A stretch of 64,000 nucleotides of DNA from Nitrospira sp. UBA6493 (GTDB lineage: Bacteria > Nitrospirota > Nitrospiria > Nitrospirales > Nitrospiraceae): the NCBI GenBank assembly GCA_002435325.1, contig DJMJ01000041.1, forward strand, positions 70,445 through 134,444, given 5' to 3'. How positions within the stretch are numbered: position 1 is the stretch's first letter; each line of letters starts with the position of its first letter. The position numbers and the translations under genes are program-made. Below the pieces are notes generated by a model, which was not told where the DNA came from, did not search any database, and was given only the letters and a program-made list of their open reading frames with translations. Positions 18,762 through 27,029 of this stretch are shown piece by piece.

Positions 18762-19313
18762 TTATTGGCAGCCCACCGGAATAAATCCTCTGCCGAAAAT
18801 CCGGTTCAGCGTTTGATAGCGCGCATTGTCGTAAAACGAGTAGCTGGGGCCGCGCTGATTCTGCCCGGTTGGATCGCCGCCGTAGGAGGGATCGGAGCCG
18901 AAAAAGAGGCCGCCCCGCGTTTTCTCGTTCAGTCTGATCCATTCCCAATACATCCCGCAGATTTCGCCGCGGCTTCCTGTCGTCGAGGCATACCAGTCTT
19001 TGGCCCAATCCGGCACATTCTGCGTTCCGCTCACCGGCCCATGGTCTGGAGCAGAAGGAATCTGGTAGGGCGGATTCCCGATCGAGCGGGGGATCAATGG
19101 CATATGATCCAACGAGGGGACAATGGACAATGGCTTGAGCATCATGGCCCGGCAACCGGGCTTTTCTTTATTTGTATAGACGGATGTACCATCGGCTTGC
19201 GGACACTCCCAGGTTTCCGACGGCTCCACCGGAGGCGGAGTGTCGGCCAATACCGGACTCGCAACGACCAACGCCAACAGGGCAACTATTCCATACATGT
19301 GCCTCAGGCCCAT
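18762..19313 (-). CDS. Exported DUF4124-like protein
   Basis: 183 residues with a signal peptide (cleavage after VLADT). Near the N-terminus 'WECPQADGTSVYTNKEKPGC' resembles the DUF4124 module of periplasmic proteins. The rest is Pro/Gly/Tyr-rich with several cysteines and 'WAKDWYASTTGSRGEICGMYWEW'. Function is unknown. The start is placed at ATG 19313 because GGAGGTG lies just upstream on the coding strand; the longer frame to 19484 would touch the neighbouring stop. Confidence 0.7.
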   Translation of the reverse strand: MGLRHMYGIVALLALVVASPVLADTPPPVEPSETWECPQADGTSVYTNKEKPGCRAMMLKPLSIVPSLDHMPLIPRSIGNPPYQIPSAPDHGPVSGTQNVPDWAKDWYASTTGSRGEICGMYWEWIRLNEKTRGGLFFGSDPSYGGDPTGQNQRGPSYSFYDNARYQTLNRIFGRGFIPVGCQ

Positions 19314-19483
19314 ACTGCACCTCCAGAGAAATATATCCACATATCGGACATCGTTTAGTTGCCGATCGACGTGGTATGACGGCCCCACCTTACGTAAAAG
19401 ATGTGGCGCGAATCTATGCACCTTTGGAGGGGGAAACTGATACCTCTGGCCAGGTTGCCAAGATTGAGCTGTACAAGATTGCA

Positions 19484-20182
19484 CTACCCCAGCCGTTCGC
19501 TGAGACGCATGAGAAGGTCTTCGGGATTCACTCCCGCCAGGGAAGGCAGAACCAGATCGGCTTCATGCAAGTGATCCACTGGATAGGTCGTCGCCAACCC
19601 CAATACAAACATACAGGCGGCATGCGCGGAACGAATCCCCGCTAAGGAATCTTCAATGACCAGGCATTCTTGCGGCGCGACGAGAGAATCCTGCGGGACA
19701 AGCGCATTCATTCGCCCGAGCGTCATACGATAGATTGCCGGATCGGGCTTGCCAACGGGACAGTCGTCCGCCGATACAATCACCTCAAAATCATCCTGAA
19801 TCGGAGTCTCGCGGAGCGCAAGGTCGATTTGCTCCCGCCGGCCGCCTGAAGCAATGGCCAACCGATACCGAGGCTTGGCTGCTTTCACAAACTCGACCAG
19901 GCCGGAAAACAGTGGCGGCTTGTGCCCGGTGATGTGCTGCCGGAACAGTTCAGCCTTCCGAGCCTGAATCTCCCGTACCACCGTCTCGTCGCTATGCCCA
20001 TCGCGAGCGGTCAACAGCAATGCCGTGCAGGTCCGTTCGTCCATCCCGAGATACGTCCCGTAGTACTCTTCCGGGGACAGAGACAAGCCGAATTCCTTGA
20101 GCGCCTGGCTGAAACAGCGCACATGCGGAGTCTCGTCATCGGCAATGACCCCGTTGAAATCGAAGATGATGGCTCGCAACAT
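19484..20182 (-). CDS. HAD-family phosphatase/phosphomutase-like
   Basis: 232 residues of the beta-phosphoglucomutase-like HAD group: FDFNGVIADDE (motif I), 'RLAIASGGRREQID' (motif II), 'GKPDPAIY' (lysine motif III) and 'VIEDSLAGI' (motif IV). The second Asp of the DxD pair is Asn here (DFN). That replaces the general acid/base, so catalysis may be altered, although the variant also occurs in a naturally occurring subfamily. AGGAG is eight bases before the ATG. The gene is divergent from the KefB-like gene, with a likely shared promoter region. Confidence 0.85.
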   Translation of the reverse strand: MLRAIIFDFNGVIADDETPHVRCFSQALKEFGLSLSPEEYYGTYLGMDERTCTALLLTARDGHSDETVVREIQARKAELFRQHITGHKPPLFSGLVEFVKAAKPRYRLAIASGGRREQIDLALRETPIQDDFEVIVSADDCPVGKPDPAIYRMTLGRMNALVPQDSLVAPQECLVIEDSLAGIRSAHAACMFVLGLATTYPVDHLHEADLVLPSLAGVNPEDLLMRLSERLG

Positions 20183-20249
20183 GCCGACTCCTACTCCTAG
20201 TATCGCCCTACCCTACTCAATGGCCCTCTCCCCGGCAAGCAGCTTTACC

Positions 20250-20278
20250 TTGTTCAAGCCTGACAGCTGGGTTATTCT
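20250..20278 (+). promoter_or_regulatory. Candidate promoter for the KefB-like gene
   Basis: TTGTTC (20250-20255), 17 bases, TATTCT (20273-20278). It lies about 32 bases before the ATG at 20310 and inside the space from the divergent HAD gene. It predicts a short leader and supports the internal start at 20310. Confidence 0.4.
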
Positions 20279-20309
20279 CCGATTCAGACATCTACGGACT
20301 CCTAATTCT

Positions 20310-22316
20310 ATGACTGATTACGGCGTACTCAGCAATTTGCTCATCATCTTCGCTGTGTCGATCGCGGTGGTGTTTGTCTTCCACCAGTTCCGGCTGCCCT
20401 CGATCGCCGGTTTTCTGGTCGCCGGGGCGCTCATAGGCCCCCATGGGTTCAACCTCATCTCCAACACCAGCACGGTCCAAATCCTCGCCGAAATCGGCGT
20501 GGTCTTATTGCTTTTCACCATCGGCATCGAATTTTCTCTCGTCCAGCTGGCGTCGTTGAAGAAGCTGCTCTTTATTGCGGCCCCCATTCAAGTCGGCGGC
20601 GTCGTGGCCATTGTATGGATAGGAGCCCTTTCCGCGGGGTTGCCCTGGCAACAGGGCATCTTCTGGGGTTTTCTCCTGTCTCTGAGCAGCACCGCCATCG
20701 TCCTGAAAGCATTGGCCGCCAATGGGGAAAGCGATTCGCTCCACGGACGTGCAACGATCGGGATTCTCGTTTTTCAAGATCTCGCCGTCGTCCCGATGAT
20801 CTTATTAGCCCCTATCCTCGCCAGTCCTAGTGAAGGGGCGGCCCTCTCCATCCTCTTCACCCTCGGGAAATCGGTTGTAGTCGTGGGGCTCGTGGTCACG
20901 GCAGCCTGGTATATCGTGCCGAAATTGCTGGAGCACATTGTCCGCAGCCGCAGCCGCGAGCTCTTCCTTCTCACGATTATTGTTCTCTGCCTGGGTATTG
21001 CCTGGCTGACCGCGCTCGGCGGTCTGTCGCTCGCCCTCGGCGCCTTCATTGCTGGACTGGTGATTTCCGAATCTCAATTCAGTCACCAGGCCATGGCGGA
21101 AGTCCTCCCCTTTCGAGACAGTTTTAATAGCCTCTTTTTCGTTTCCATCGGCATCTTGATGGATTGGCGGGTGTTGCTGGAGTACCCGGCTGTCGTGACC
21201 AGCCTTCTGGCGATCATCCTGGCGCTAAAGTTCGTCACCGGAACCGGAGCGGTCCTGGCCGTCGGGGTTCCGCCACGGTCCGCTGTGATGGCGGGCGTGG
21301 CGCTCGCGCAAGTCGGCGAGTTCAGCTTCATTTTGGCGCAAGTCGGCCAAGAGAATGGACTGCTTTCCGGCGCCCCCTATCAGATCTTTCTAGCCGTGTC
21401 CGTCTGTTCGATGATCATAACCCCTTTTCTCATGCAGTGGTCGCCGCATCTCGCCCGCCGGGCCGAAGCCGTGCAGCGGCTCCGCCGCTGGTTCCCCGCT
21501 CGGACGACTGCTCATGTCCTGGAGGCGGAGGGGCGGCATCTCCGAATCAAAGATCATGTCATCATCGTGGGATACGGTTTAAACGGAAGAAACCTCGCAC
21601 GGGTACTGAGCGAAACCGAAGTGCCCTATATCGCGCTCTCTCTCGACGGAGATACGGTCCAGCGGGAAACGAAACACGGAATCCCGCTCTACTACGGCGA
21701 TGCGACCAATCCGAACGTGCTCCGCCATGTGAAGATCGAAGATGCACGCGTGCTCGTCGTGGCCCTCGCCGACCCCTTCATGGCCAGACGCACCGTACAG
21801 GTCGCCAGAGGGTTGAACCCGAAACTCCATATCGTGGTACGAACCCGCTACCTGCGGGAACTGGAAGAACTCCAGCAACTCGGCGCCGATGACGTGGTGC
21901 CGGAAGAGTTTGAGACATCGATTGAAATTTTCGCTCTGGTCCTCCGCACATACAACATGCCGCAGGAATTCGTCATGCGGAAGGCCGAGCAGGTGCGACG
22001 GGAAGGTTATGCGCTGTTGCGACGAAGCGACCTGCCGGAATTGGCCCACCATCTGCGCGGCGGGACCCTCAGCGACGTTGAAGTGGAAACCTGCCGGATC
22101 GAGGAGGAGTCGCCCGCCAGCGGCAAGACGCTAGCGCAACTCTCACTGCGGCCCCGAACCGGCGCCTCCGTGATTGCCTGGACGAGAAGCGGTGTGACCA
22201 CATCGAATCCGTCGGAAAAAACCAAACTGCTGCCCGGAGATATCATCGTGCTGCTGGGATCACGCGATCAAATACGGCGGGCGATGGCGCTCGTCATGCC
22301 AACAAACACTCACTGA
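20310..22316 (+). CDS. KefB/CPA2-type cation:proton antiporter with RCK domains
   Basis: 668 residues. Residues 1-~400 are a CPA2 sodium/proton-exchanger membrane domain with about 12-13 helices. Next comes a TrkA-N/RCK domain with a nucleotide-binding loop VIIVGYGLNGRNLA near 420, and a TrkA-C domain (residues ~575-665). It probably exports K+ or Na+ against protons with ligand or NAD(H) gating. The frame stays open 71 codons upstream, over the divergent HAD gene; MTDYGVL at 20310 is chosen because the first membrane helix follows directly. The ribosome binding site is weak. No glutathione-linked KefF/G partner is seen. Confidence 0.85.
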   Translation: MTDYGVLSNLLIIFAVSIAVVFVFHQFRLPSIAGFLVAGALIGPHGFNLISNTSTVQILAEIGVVLLLFTIGIEFSLVQLASLKKLLFIAAPIQVGGVVAIVWIGALSAGLPWQQGIFWGFLLSLSSTAIVLKALAANGESDSLHGRATIGILVFQDLAVVPMILLAPILASPSEGAALSILFTLGKSVVVVGLVVTAAWYIVPKLLEHIVRSRSRELFLLTIIVLCLGIAWLTALGGLSLALGAFIAGLVISESQFSHQAMAEVLPFRDSFNSLFFVSIGILMDWRVLLEYPAVVTSLLAIILALKFVTGTGAVLAVGVPPRSAVMAGVALAQVGEFSFILAQVGQENGLLSGAPYQIFLAVSVCSMIITPFLMQWSPHLARRAEAVQRLRRWFPARTTAHVLEAEGRHLRIKDHVIIVGYGLNGRNLARVLSETEVPYIALSLDGDTVQRETKHGIPLYYGDATNPNVLRHVKIEDARVLVVALADPFMARRTVQVARGLNPKLHIVVRTRYLRELEELQQLGADDVVPEEFETSIEIFALVLRTYNMPQEFVMRKAEQVRREGYALLRRSDLPELAHHLRGGTLSDVEVETCRIEEESPASGKTLAQLSLRPRTGASVIAWTRSGVTTSNPSEKTKLLPGDIIVLLGSRDQIRRAMALVMPTNTH

Positions 22317-22322
22317 CGATGT

Positions 22323-23411
22323 CTAGCTTCTCCACCGCAACGTGACCGGCCCTTTGAGCGGATGGTCGAACGGTTGTCCGGTCTGAAGCGATGCGACATG
22401 CGCCGCTTTCAACTTGTGATACCACTTCGCCTGCTGATCGGCATCGCCCACGAGGCGGAATGGCGGCTTGTACTTGAGCCCGATCGACTGGCGGTCCATC
22501 GCGACCTTGTCCTGCGCCAGAAAACCCTTGGCAAAATATCTGAAAATCGATGTACTAAACGGCAGCCACCGTAGCGCGTTCCAGGCCGCGCAGAAATCCA
22601 TGCGCGTTTCCTGTTCCGTAATTGGCGTCATCAAAACCCGAATCGAGACCCACAGAGACCCGCATTGGATAAACTCATACCGCTGATTCGGCAGCACGAA
22701 ATCGATGGTCGTGGTCAACTCTCCTCCGGAAAGCCACTTCAATAGTTGATACGGAGGGCTGTTCTTCGACGGTGCATGGCCGACCATCCGAAATCCGTTG
22801 GGGATCGGCTCGAACGTTTTCGCCTTATCGTGCTGGCTGGCAGGCTTCCGCCACAAACTGCTCTGATGCACATAGGGGCCATGCGCCGGATCCATGAGTC
22901 CCACGACCCCGTCATCGAGCGTACTGGACAACATCTGCGAATGCTGAAACATCAGATAGGGGCTCGACGGACGTGGATGCCGCATGAGCGGAGGAATCGG
23001 CCGGTCGGGATAGCGGCTGTCCGCCATATACACCCAAATATAGTCGTCCAGGTCCTGGCACGGGAACGACGTGACACAGATTTTCTTGGGATCAATCGGC
23101 GAATCGCTGACCAAAGATGGAATGGCCGCGCAACGCCCGTCTATTTCAAACTGCCACCCGTGATAGGGGCATTCGACCCGGTCCCCATCCATCCGTCCGA
23201 AGGATAGCGGCATCCCACGATGAGGACACAGATCGAGCATCGCCGACACCTGGCCATCTTTGGTCCGACAAAGGAGTATCGGGGTGCTCAACAACACCAC
23301 GCCCTTCAATGTCCCTGGAGCGAGATCAGAAGTGACTGCGGCCGCATACCAAAATCCCAAGAGGGCCGGACTGCGTAATGGAGTCGTATCCTGTTCCGCG
23401 TTGGTCGTCAT
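22323..23411 (-). CDS. Rieske [2Fe-2S] aromatic oxygenase-like protein
   Basis: 362 residues. The Rieske cluster motif CPHRGMPLSFG...CPYHGW supplies two Cys and two His near residues 60-85. A C-terminal catalytic-domain motif DPAHGPYVH fits the D-x2-H-x4-H mononuclear-iron site of the PAO/VanA type. The substrate is unknown; chlorophyllide- or pheophorbide-type and aromatic monooxygenases share this layout. No reductase is adjacent. The start at 23411 (MTTNAEQ) agrees with a strong upstream promoter, whose predicted transcript start falls 37 bases earlier. Confidence 0.8.
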   Translation of the reverse strand: MTTNAEQDTTPLRSPALLGFWYAAAVTSDLAPGTLKGVVLLSTPILLCRTKDGQVSAMLDLCPHRGMPLSFGRMDGDRVECPYHGWQFEIDGRCAAIPSLVSDSPIDPKKICVTSFPCQDLDDYIWVYMADSRYPDRPIPPLMRHPRPSSPYLMFQHSQMLSSTLDDGVVGLMDPAHGPYVHQSSLWRKPASQHDKAKTFEPIPNGFRMVGHAPSKNSPPYQLLKWLSGGELTTTIDFVLPNQRYEFIQCGSLWVSIRVLMTPITEQETRMDFCAAWNALRWLPFSTSIFRYFAKGFLAQDKVAMDRQSIGLKYKPPFRLVGDADQQAKWYHKLKAAHVASLQTGQPFDHPLKGPVTLRWRS

Positions 23412-23454
23412 ATGTAATGAGAGAATCCTGGAGTTCCTGTGTGGTAAAATTGGG

Positions 23455-23483
23455 ACTATAGCCAGCCCAGCAGTGGCGGTCAA
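23455..23483 (-). promoter_or_regulatory. Promoter for the Rieske oxygenase gene
   Basis: On the minus strand TTGACC (23478-23483), 17 bases, TATAGT (23455-23460). The predicted transcript start is near 23448, leaving a 37-base leader to the ATG at 23411. It excludes the longer open frame beginning at 23483. Confidence 0.6.
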
Positions 23484-23493
23484 GCTCGTTGCC

Positions 23494-23523
23494 TTGACAA
23501 GAAAAAGAAACGGAGACTATAGT
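23494..23523 (+). promoter_or_regulatory. Promoter for the dsrE-tusA operon
   Basis: TTGACA (23494-23499), 18 bases, TATAGT (23518-23523). The -10 lies inside a perfect 10-base palindrome GACTATAGTC (23515-23524). The two divergent -35 boxes are only 10 bases apart, so one regulator could act on both directions. Confidence 0.6.
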
Positions 23524-23578
23524 CCAAACACCTTGAAAATAGTGGCATCACGCGTGATGCACGCGAGCGAGGAGTCCA

Positions 23579-24109
23579 ATGCAGACCACTCAGATAGAGC
23601 CTTCCGCAACCCTGGCGCAACTGCAAGAATCGAAACCAGATAGGGTCACGATCGTCCTGCTGAGCGGCGATCTGGATAAGGCCATGGCCGCCTTCATCAT
23701 TGCCACCGGCGCGGCCGCAATGGGGATGCAAGTCACCGTGTTCTTTACCTTTTGGGGATTGAATGCCATCCGCAGAAAGGGCGCCGCCAGCTCAGCCAAA
23801 GACTGGCTCCGCCGGATGTTCGGCGTTCTCAACAAAGGAGGAGCCGAGACGCTCCCGTTGTCCCGCTTCCATTTTGGCGGACTCGGCACCAGGATGATGC
23901 AGAAAGTCATGAAGCAGAACCGGATGCCCGGCGTGCCCGAGTTAATGCAGATGGCCCTTGATCTCGACGTGCGGTTTATTGCCTGCACGACGACGATGGG
24001 CCTCATGGGTGTGACCAAGGACACCCTGATCGACGGAATCGATCAATTCGCAGGGGTGACCACCTATCTCGCCGAAGCCAAGCAGGGCAGCGTCAACCTG
24101 TTCATCTAG
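23579..24109 (+). CDS. DsrE/DsrF-like sulfur-carrier family protein
   Basis: 176 residues of DsrE-like peroxiredoxin fold: 'TIVLLSGDLDKAMAAFIIATGAAAMGMQVTVFFTFWGL' and a conserved cysteine in 'FIACTTTMGLMGV'. These proteins bind or pass persulfide sulfur. The ATG at 23579 comes 56 bases after the promoter -10. It is followed 34 bases later by a TusA-like gene, a pairing seen in persulfide-transfer operons. A second DsrE-like gene is at 27030-27449 on the other strand. Confidence 0.85.
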   Translation: MQTTQIEPSATLAQLQESKPDRVTIVLLSGDLDKAMAAFIIATGAAAMGMQVTVFFTFWGLNAIRRKGAASSAKDWLRRMFGVLNKGGAETLPLSRFHFGGLGTRMMQKVMKQNRMPGVPELMQMALDLDVRFIACTTTMGLMGVTKDTLIDGIDQFAGVTTYLAEAKQGSVNLFI

Positions 24110-24143
24110 ACCGATAGACCGACGAAAAACGGAGATGCCGATT

Positions 24144-24386
24144 ATGCAGGGCGATGTGAAACTCGATACTCTGGGGTATTTTTGCCCGATGCCGATTATT
24201 CTCACCTCGAAAAAAATCAAGGAACTGGCTCTCGGGCAAGTGCTGGAAGTCGTGTCCGACGATGAGGGAATCAAGAAAGACATGCCCGCCTGGTGTACCA
24301 CTACGGGGCACGAGATGGTCGGCATGGAAGAAGAGCAGGCGACCGCAGGCCGGATCTACAAAGCCTTCGTGAAAAAGACCAAGTAA
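24144..24386 (+). CDS. TusA-family sulfur carrier
   Basis: 80 residues with the single conserved cysteine in LGYFCPMPII (CPxP motif) near residue 14. It is a small sulfur-relay protein that carries persulfide sulfur to partners such as DsrE-type proteins. ATG 24144 is favoured over ATG 24135 because GGAGA (24131-24135) is spaced about eight bases before it. It is the second gene of the 23579 operon and is closed by a strong terminator at 24420-24455. Confidence 0.85.
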   Translation: MQGDVKLDTLGYFCPMPIILTSKKIKELALGQVLEVVSDDEGIKKDMPAWCTTTGHEMVGMEEEQATAGRIYKAFVKKTK

Positions 24387-24419
24387 GGGTACCGCTGCCT
24401 CGCGCGCGAGGAGTTCCGT

Positions 24420-24455
24420 AAAGCCGGAGGGAAATCGAACGCCCCTTCCGGCTTT
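24420..24455 (+). terminator. Rho-independent terminator after tusA
   Basis: Nine-bp stem AAAGCCGGA / TCCGGCTTT with inner GGG/CCC pairs and a T-rich tail (TTTTCCATTTTT). It sits 34 bases after the tusA stop and before the formiminotransferase gene. Confidence 0.8.
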
Positions 24456-24479
24456 TCCATTTTTCACTCAGACACGCTC

Positions 24480-25973
24480 ATGCCCAAAATCATTGAGTGC
24501 ATCCCCAATTTCAGCGACGGGCGCAATCCCGCCACCATTAACGCGCTGATGGCAGCCGCGCGATCAGTGCCGGGCGTCTGGCTGCTGGATCACACCAGCG
24601 ATCCCGATCATCATCGGTCCGTACTGACCTTTGCGGGCGATCCTGATGCCGTCCTTGAAGCTGCATTTCAGGCCATCCGCGTTGCCACGGAACGAATAGA
24701 TCTTCGGCACCATGAAGGCGTCCATCCCCGCATCGGGGCAACGGATGTGGTGCCGTTTGTGCCTCTCCAAGGCGCCGCCATTGAGGACTGCATACAGCTG
24801 GCCCGCCGTCTCGGCGAACGCGTGGGAAGAGAACTCCAGATCCCGGTCTTTCTCTATGAACAAGCCGCCGGTCACCCCGATCACGCGCGACTGGAATCGA
24901 TTCGCCGGGGAGGATTGACCGGCCTGCGCGGACGGATGACCGCAGATCAGAACTGGCGGCCGGATTTCGGCCCCTCCCGACTCCACGAAACGGCTGGTGC
25001 GATCGTGATCGGCGCCAGACCGCCGCTCATCGCATTCAACGTCAACCTCAATACGGCTGATCTTGGCATTGCCAAGGCTATTGCCAAAACCATCAGACAA
25101 TCGAGCGGCGGATTGCCCGGCATCAAGGCCATCGGCCTCACCCTCACCAGCCGGGGCATCGTGCAGGTCTCGATGAACCTGACGGATTACCGCGTCACAT
25201 CGATGGCCGCAGCCTTTCTTGCGGTGAAAACCGAAGCGGCCACACTCGGCGCGGACATCGCCGGGAGCGAACTGATCGGCCTCGTTCCACAAGCAGCGCT
25301 GGATGAGGCCGCGACGGCTCTCCTTCAGCTTGAACGATTCGATCCCGCATCCATTCTTGAAACGAAATTGGCTGCCGCGATGTCCACTGCATCACAGGTA
25401 GAAGCAGCCGAACAGATACAGCCATTTCTCCAGGCGGTCGCCGCCGCCACACCGACGCCGGCAGGCGGAAGCGTGGCCGCGCTGGTGGGAGCCTTGGCTG
25501 CCTCGCTGGGCGTCATGGGAGCGCGGTTGGGCAAGAAGCCCGTGATAGAACAACGGCTCATTGACATGAGCCATCGGCTGCAGCAGCTCATACGGGAAGA
25601 TTGTGACGCCTACAAAATGTTCTCGCAGGCGCAAAGACTCCCCGCAGATCACGCGGATCGTTCCACACAATTGCCAGCGGCGCTGCAACGGATCACAGAA
25701 ATTCCATTGGAAATTGCCGAGCTGACCTGTGAGGCTGGACGAATGATCGCATCCTTTCGTGCACAGGCCTCCGTCCCTGTTCAGTCGGACCTGACAGTGG
25801 CCATCATTATGGCCATTGCAGCAGCAGAAGCAGGGCGTCACACCGCTGACACGAACTTAAATGCTCAACAAAATCATCAATTTAAGTCATCGTTCGCGCA
25901 AAGACTATCAAAGATCAGCAACTGCCTTGAGGAACTCAAAAGGCTATGCTACAATCCGCCCTTTGTTGCGTAG
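24480..25973 (+). CDS. Formiminotransferase-cyclodeaminase fusion
   Basis: 497 residues. The N-terminal ~300 residues match glutamate formiminotransferase ('IIECIPNFSDGRNP', 'DPDHHRSVLTFAG', 'HEGVHPRIGATDVVPF'). A C-terminal ~175-residue all-helical domain has 'TPTPAGGSVAALVGALAASLG' of the formiminotetrahydrofolate cyclodeaminase family. The enzyme moves the formimino group from formiminoglutamate to tetrahydrofolate and releases ammonia, giving methenyl-THF. It links histidine breakdown to one-carbon metabolism, but no hut gene is in the window. The rpsU promoter lies inside its 3' end. Confidence 0.85.
   Translation: MPKIIECIPNFSDGRNPATINALMAAARSVPGVWLLDHTSDPDHHRSVLTFAGDPDAVLEAAFQAIRVATERIDLRHHEGVHPRIGATDVVPFVPLQGAAIEDCIQLARRLGERVGRELQIPVFLYEQAAGHPDHARLESIRRGGLTGLRGRMTADQNWRPDFGPSRLHETAGAIVIGARPPLIAFNVNLNTADLGIAKAIAKTIRQSSGGLPGIKAIGLTLTSRGIVQVSMNLTDYRVTSMAAAFLAVKTEAATLGADIAGSELIGLVPQAALDEAATALLQLERFDPASILETKLAAAMSTASQVEAAEQIQPFLQAVAAATPTPAGGSVAALVGALAASLGVMGARLGKKPVIEQRLIDMSHRLQQLIREDCDAYKMFSQAQRLPADHADRSTQLPAALQRITEIPLEIAELTCEAGRMIASFRAQASVPVQSDLTVAIIMAIAAAEAGRHTADTNLNAQQNHQFKSSFAQRLSKISNCLEELKRLCYNPPFVA
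25927..25955 (+). promoter_or_regulatory. Promoter for rpsU inside the upstream gene
   Basis: TTGAGG (25927-25932), 17 bases, TACAAT (25950-25955). It lies within the last codons of the formiminotransferase gene, with a predicted start near 25962 and a leader of about 60 bases to rpsU. This lets rpsU be transcribed apart from the upstream gene. Confidence 0.6.
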
Positions 25974-26024
25974 TTTCACAGAGGCAGACAGGCACGGCCT
26001 GAGAAAGTGGAAAGTCGGCACGAG

Positions 26025-26219
26025 ATGGAAATCAAAGTCTTCAATAACAACGTCGAGAAGGCCCTCAAGGTTGCCAAGAAGAAGCTGGCAGGTGAAGGGT
26101 TGTTTCGTGAATTAAAGCGCCGCCGGTATTATGAAAAGCCGAGCGTGAGAAAGAAAGCCAAGCTGCGCGAAGCTCAACGGCGCCGTCAGAAGTGGTTGTC
26201 GAAGCGGAAGCCTGAGTAG
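26025..26219 (+). CDS. rpsU: Ribosomal protein S21
   Basis: 64 residues, the normal bS21 length: 'MEIKVFNNNVEKALKVAKKK' then the very basic 'RELKRRRYYEKPSVRKKAK'. It is a small-subunit protein needed for translation initiation. ATG 26025 gives the canonical length; the ATG 18 bases upstream (26007) adds six residues not typical of the family. It has its own promoter, within the upstream gene. Confidence 0.95.
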   Translation: MEIKVFNNNVEKALKVAKKKLAGEGLFRELKRRRYYEKPSVRKKAKLREAQRRRQKWLSKRKPE

Positions 26220-26295
26220 CTGACAGCTTCGGGCTGTTATCCGCTCGTTTCCTTTCCTCGATCAACGTTCTCCCAGCCCACGCACGTCGTACCCG

Positions 26296-26955
26296 ATGCG
26301 TCAGGACGAGATCCACCCCGCGATCAGGATCGTCACGCGGGAGATCCGCCAGTGGCAGGAACCGGTTGTCGGGGTCGTGGCGCGCGAGTCCGACCGCGAT
26401 CCCTTCCGCATCCTCATCTCCTGCCTCCTCAGTCTTCGAACCAAAGACAAAACCACCGCTGAAGCGAGTGCGCGGCTCATTGCCTTGGCGCATGAACCGG
26501 CCACGATGCTGGCGCTGCCACTCGCGCACATTGAACAGGCCATTTACCCGGTCTGTTTCTACCGGACCAAAGCGAAGTCGATTCATGCCATCTGCCGCCG
26601 CCTGCTCGATGTCTATGGCGGAACCGTGCCCGATTCCATCGACGAGCTCGTCACGCTGTCGGGCGTCGGGAGAAAAACGGCAAATCTGGTGGTGACAGTC
26701 GGCTACGGCAAGCCCGGCATCTGCGTGGATATTCACGTGCACCGAATCAGCAATCGCTGGGGCTATATCAAGACGAAGACGCCGGACCAGAGCGAAGAGG
26801 CGCTCCGGCGCAAGTTGCCCAAACAATATTGGATCACCTTCAACGACTTGCTCGTGCCCTACGGGCAGAACCTCTGCCAGCCAGTGTCCCCCTGGTGCAG
26901 CAAGTGCAAATTGACGGAGTATTGCGATCGGGTGGGAGTAAAGAAGTCGCGTTAA
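26296..26955 (+). CDS. nth: Endonuclease III-like DNA glycosylase
   Basis: 219 residues. The helix-hairpin-helix LSGVGRKTANLVV (catalytic Lys), the catalytic Asp in CVDIHVHR, and a C-terminal [4Fe-4S] site with C-x6-C-x2-C-x5-C spacing identify the Nth/EndoIII family, a base-excision glycosylase/AP lyase for oxidised pyrimidines. The N-terminal helix is slightly longer than in E. coli. It ends at a dispersed-repeat hairpin facing the convergent 27030-27449 gene. Confidence 0.9.
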   Translation: MRQDEIHPAIRIVTREIRQWQEPVVGVVARESDRDPFRILISCLLSLRTKDKTTAEASARLIALAHEPATMLALPLAHIEQAIYPVCFYRTKAKSIHAICRRLLDVYGGTVPDSIDELVTLSGVGRKTANLVVTVGYGKPGICVDIHVHRISNRWGYIKTKTPDQSEEALRRKLPKQYWITFNDLLVPYGQNLCQPVSPWCSKCKLTEYCDRVGVKKSR

Positions 26956-27025
26956 ACGTAAAGCGTGAAAGGCCATAATCAGGCCATGGCCCATTCCTTT
27001 CACCTCTCATATTTTACATTTCACG
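26950..27025. repeat. Inverted pair of dispersed intergenic repeats
   Basis: A CCTTTCACG-type element on the minus strand (26950-26972) and another on the plus strand (26996-27025), flanking GGCC inverted repeats. They form a potential hairpin between two convergent genes. Related copies occur at 12345-12362 and 16025-16054. Confidence 0.45.
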
Positions 27026-27029
27026 TCCG

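Noticed and set aside
20097..20309. 71-codon upstream extension of the KefB-like protein
   Set aside because: It runs over the start of the divergent HAD gene, lacks homology to the antiporter, and a promoter candidate lies inside it.
25861..26115. 84-codon open frame overlapping rpsU
   Set aside because: It crosses rpsU in another frame and gives a basic low-complexity product; rpsU is a certain gene.
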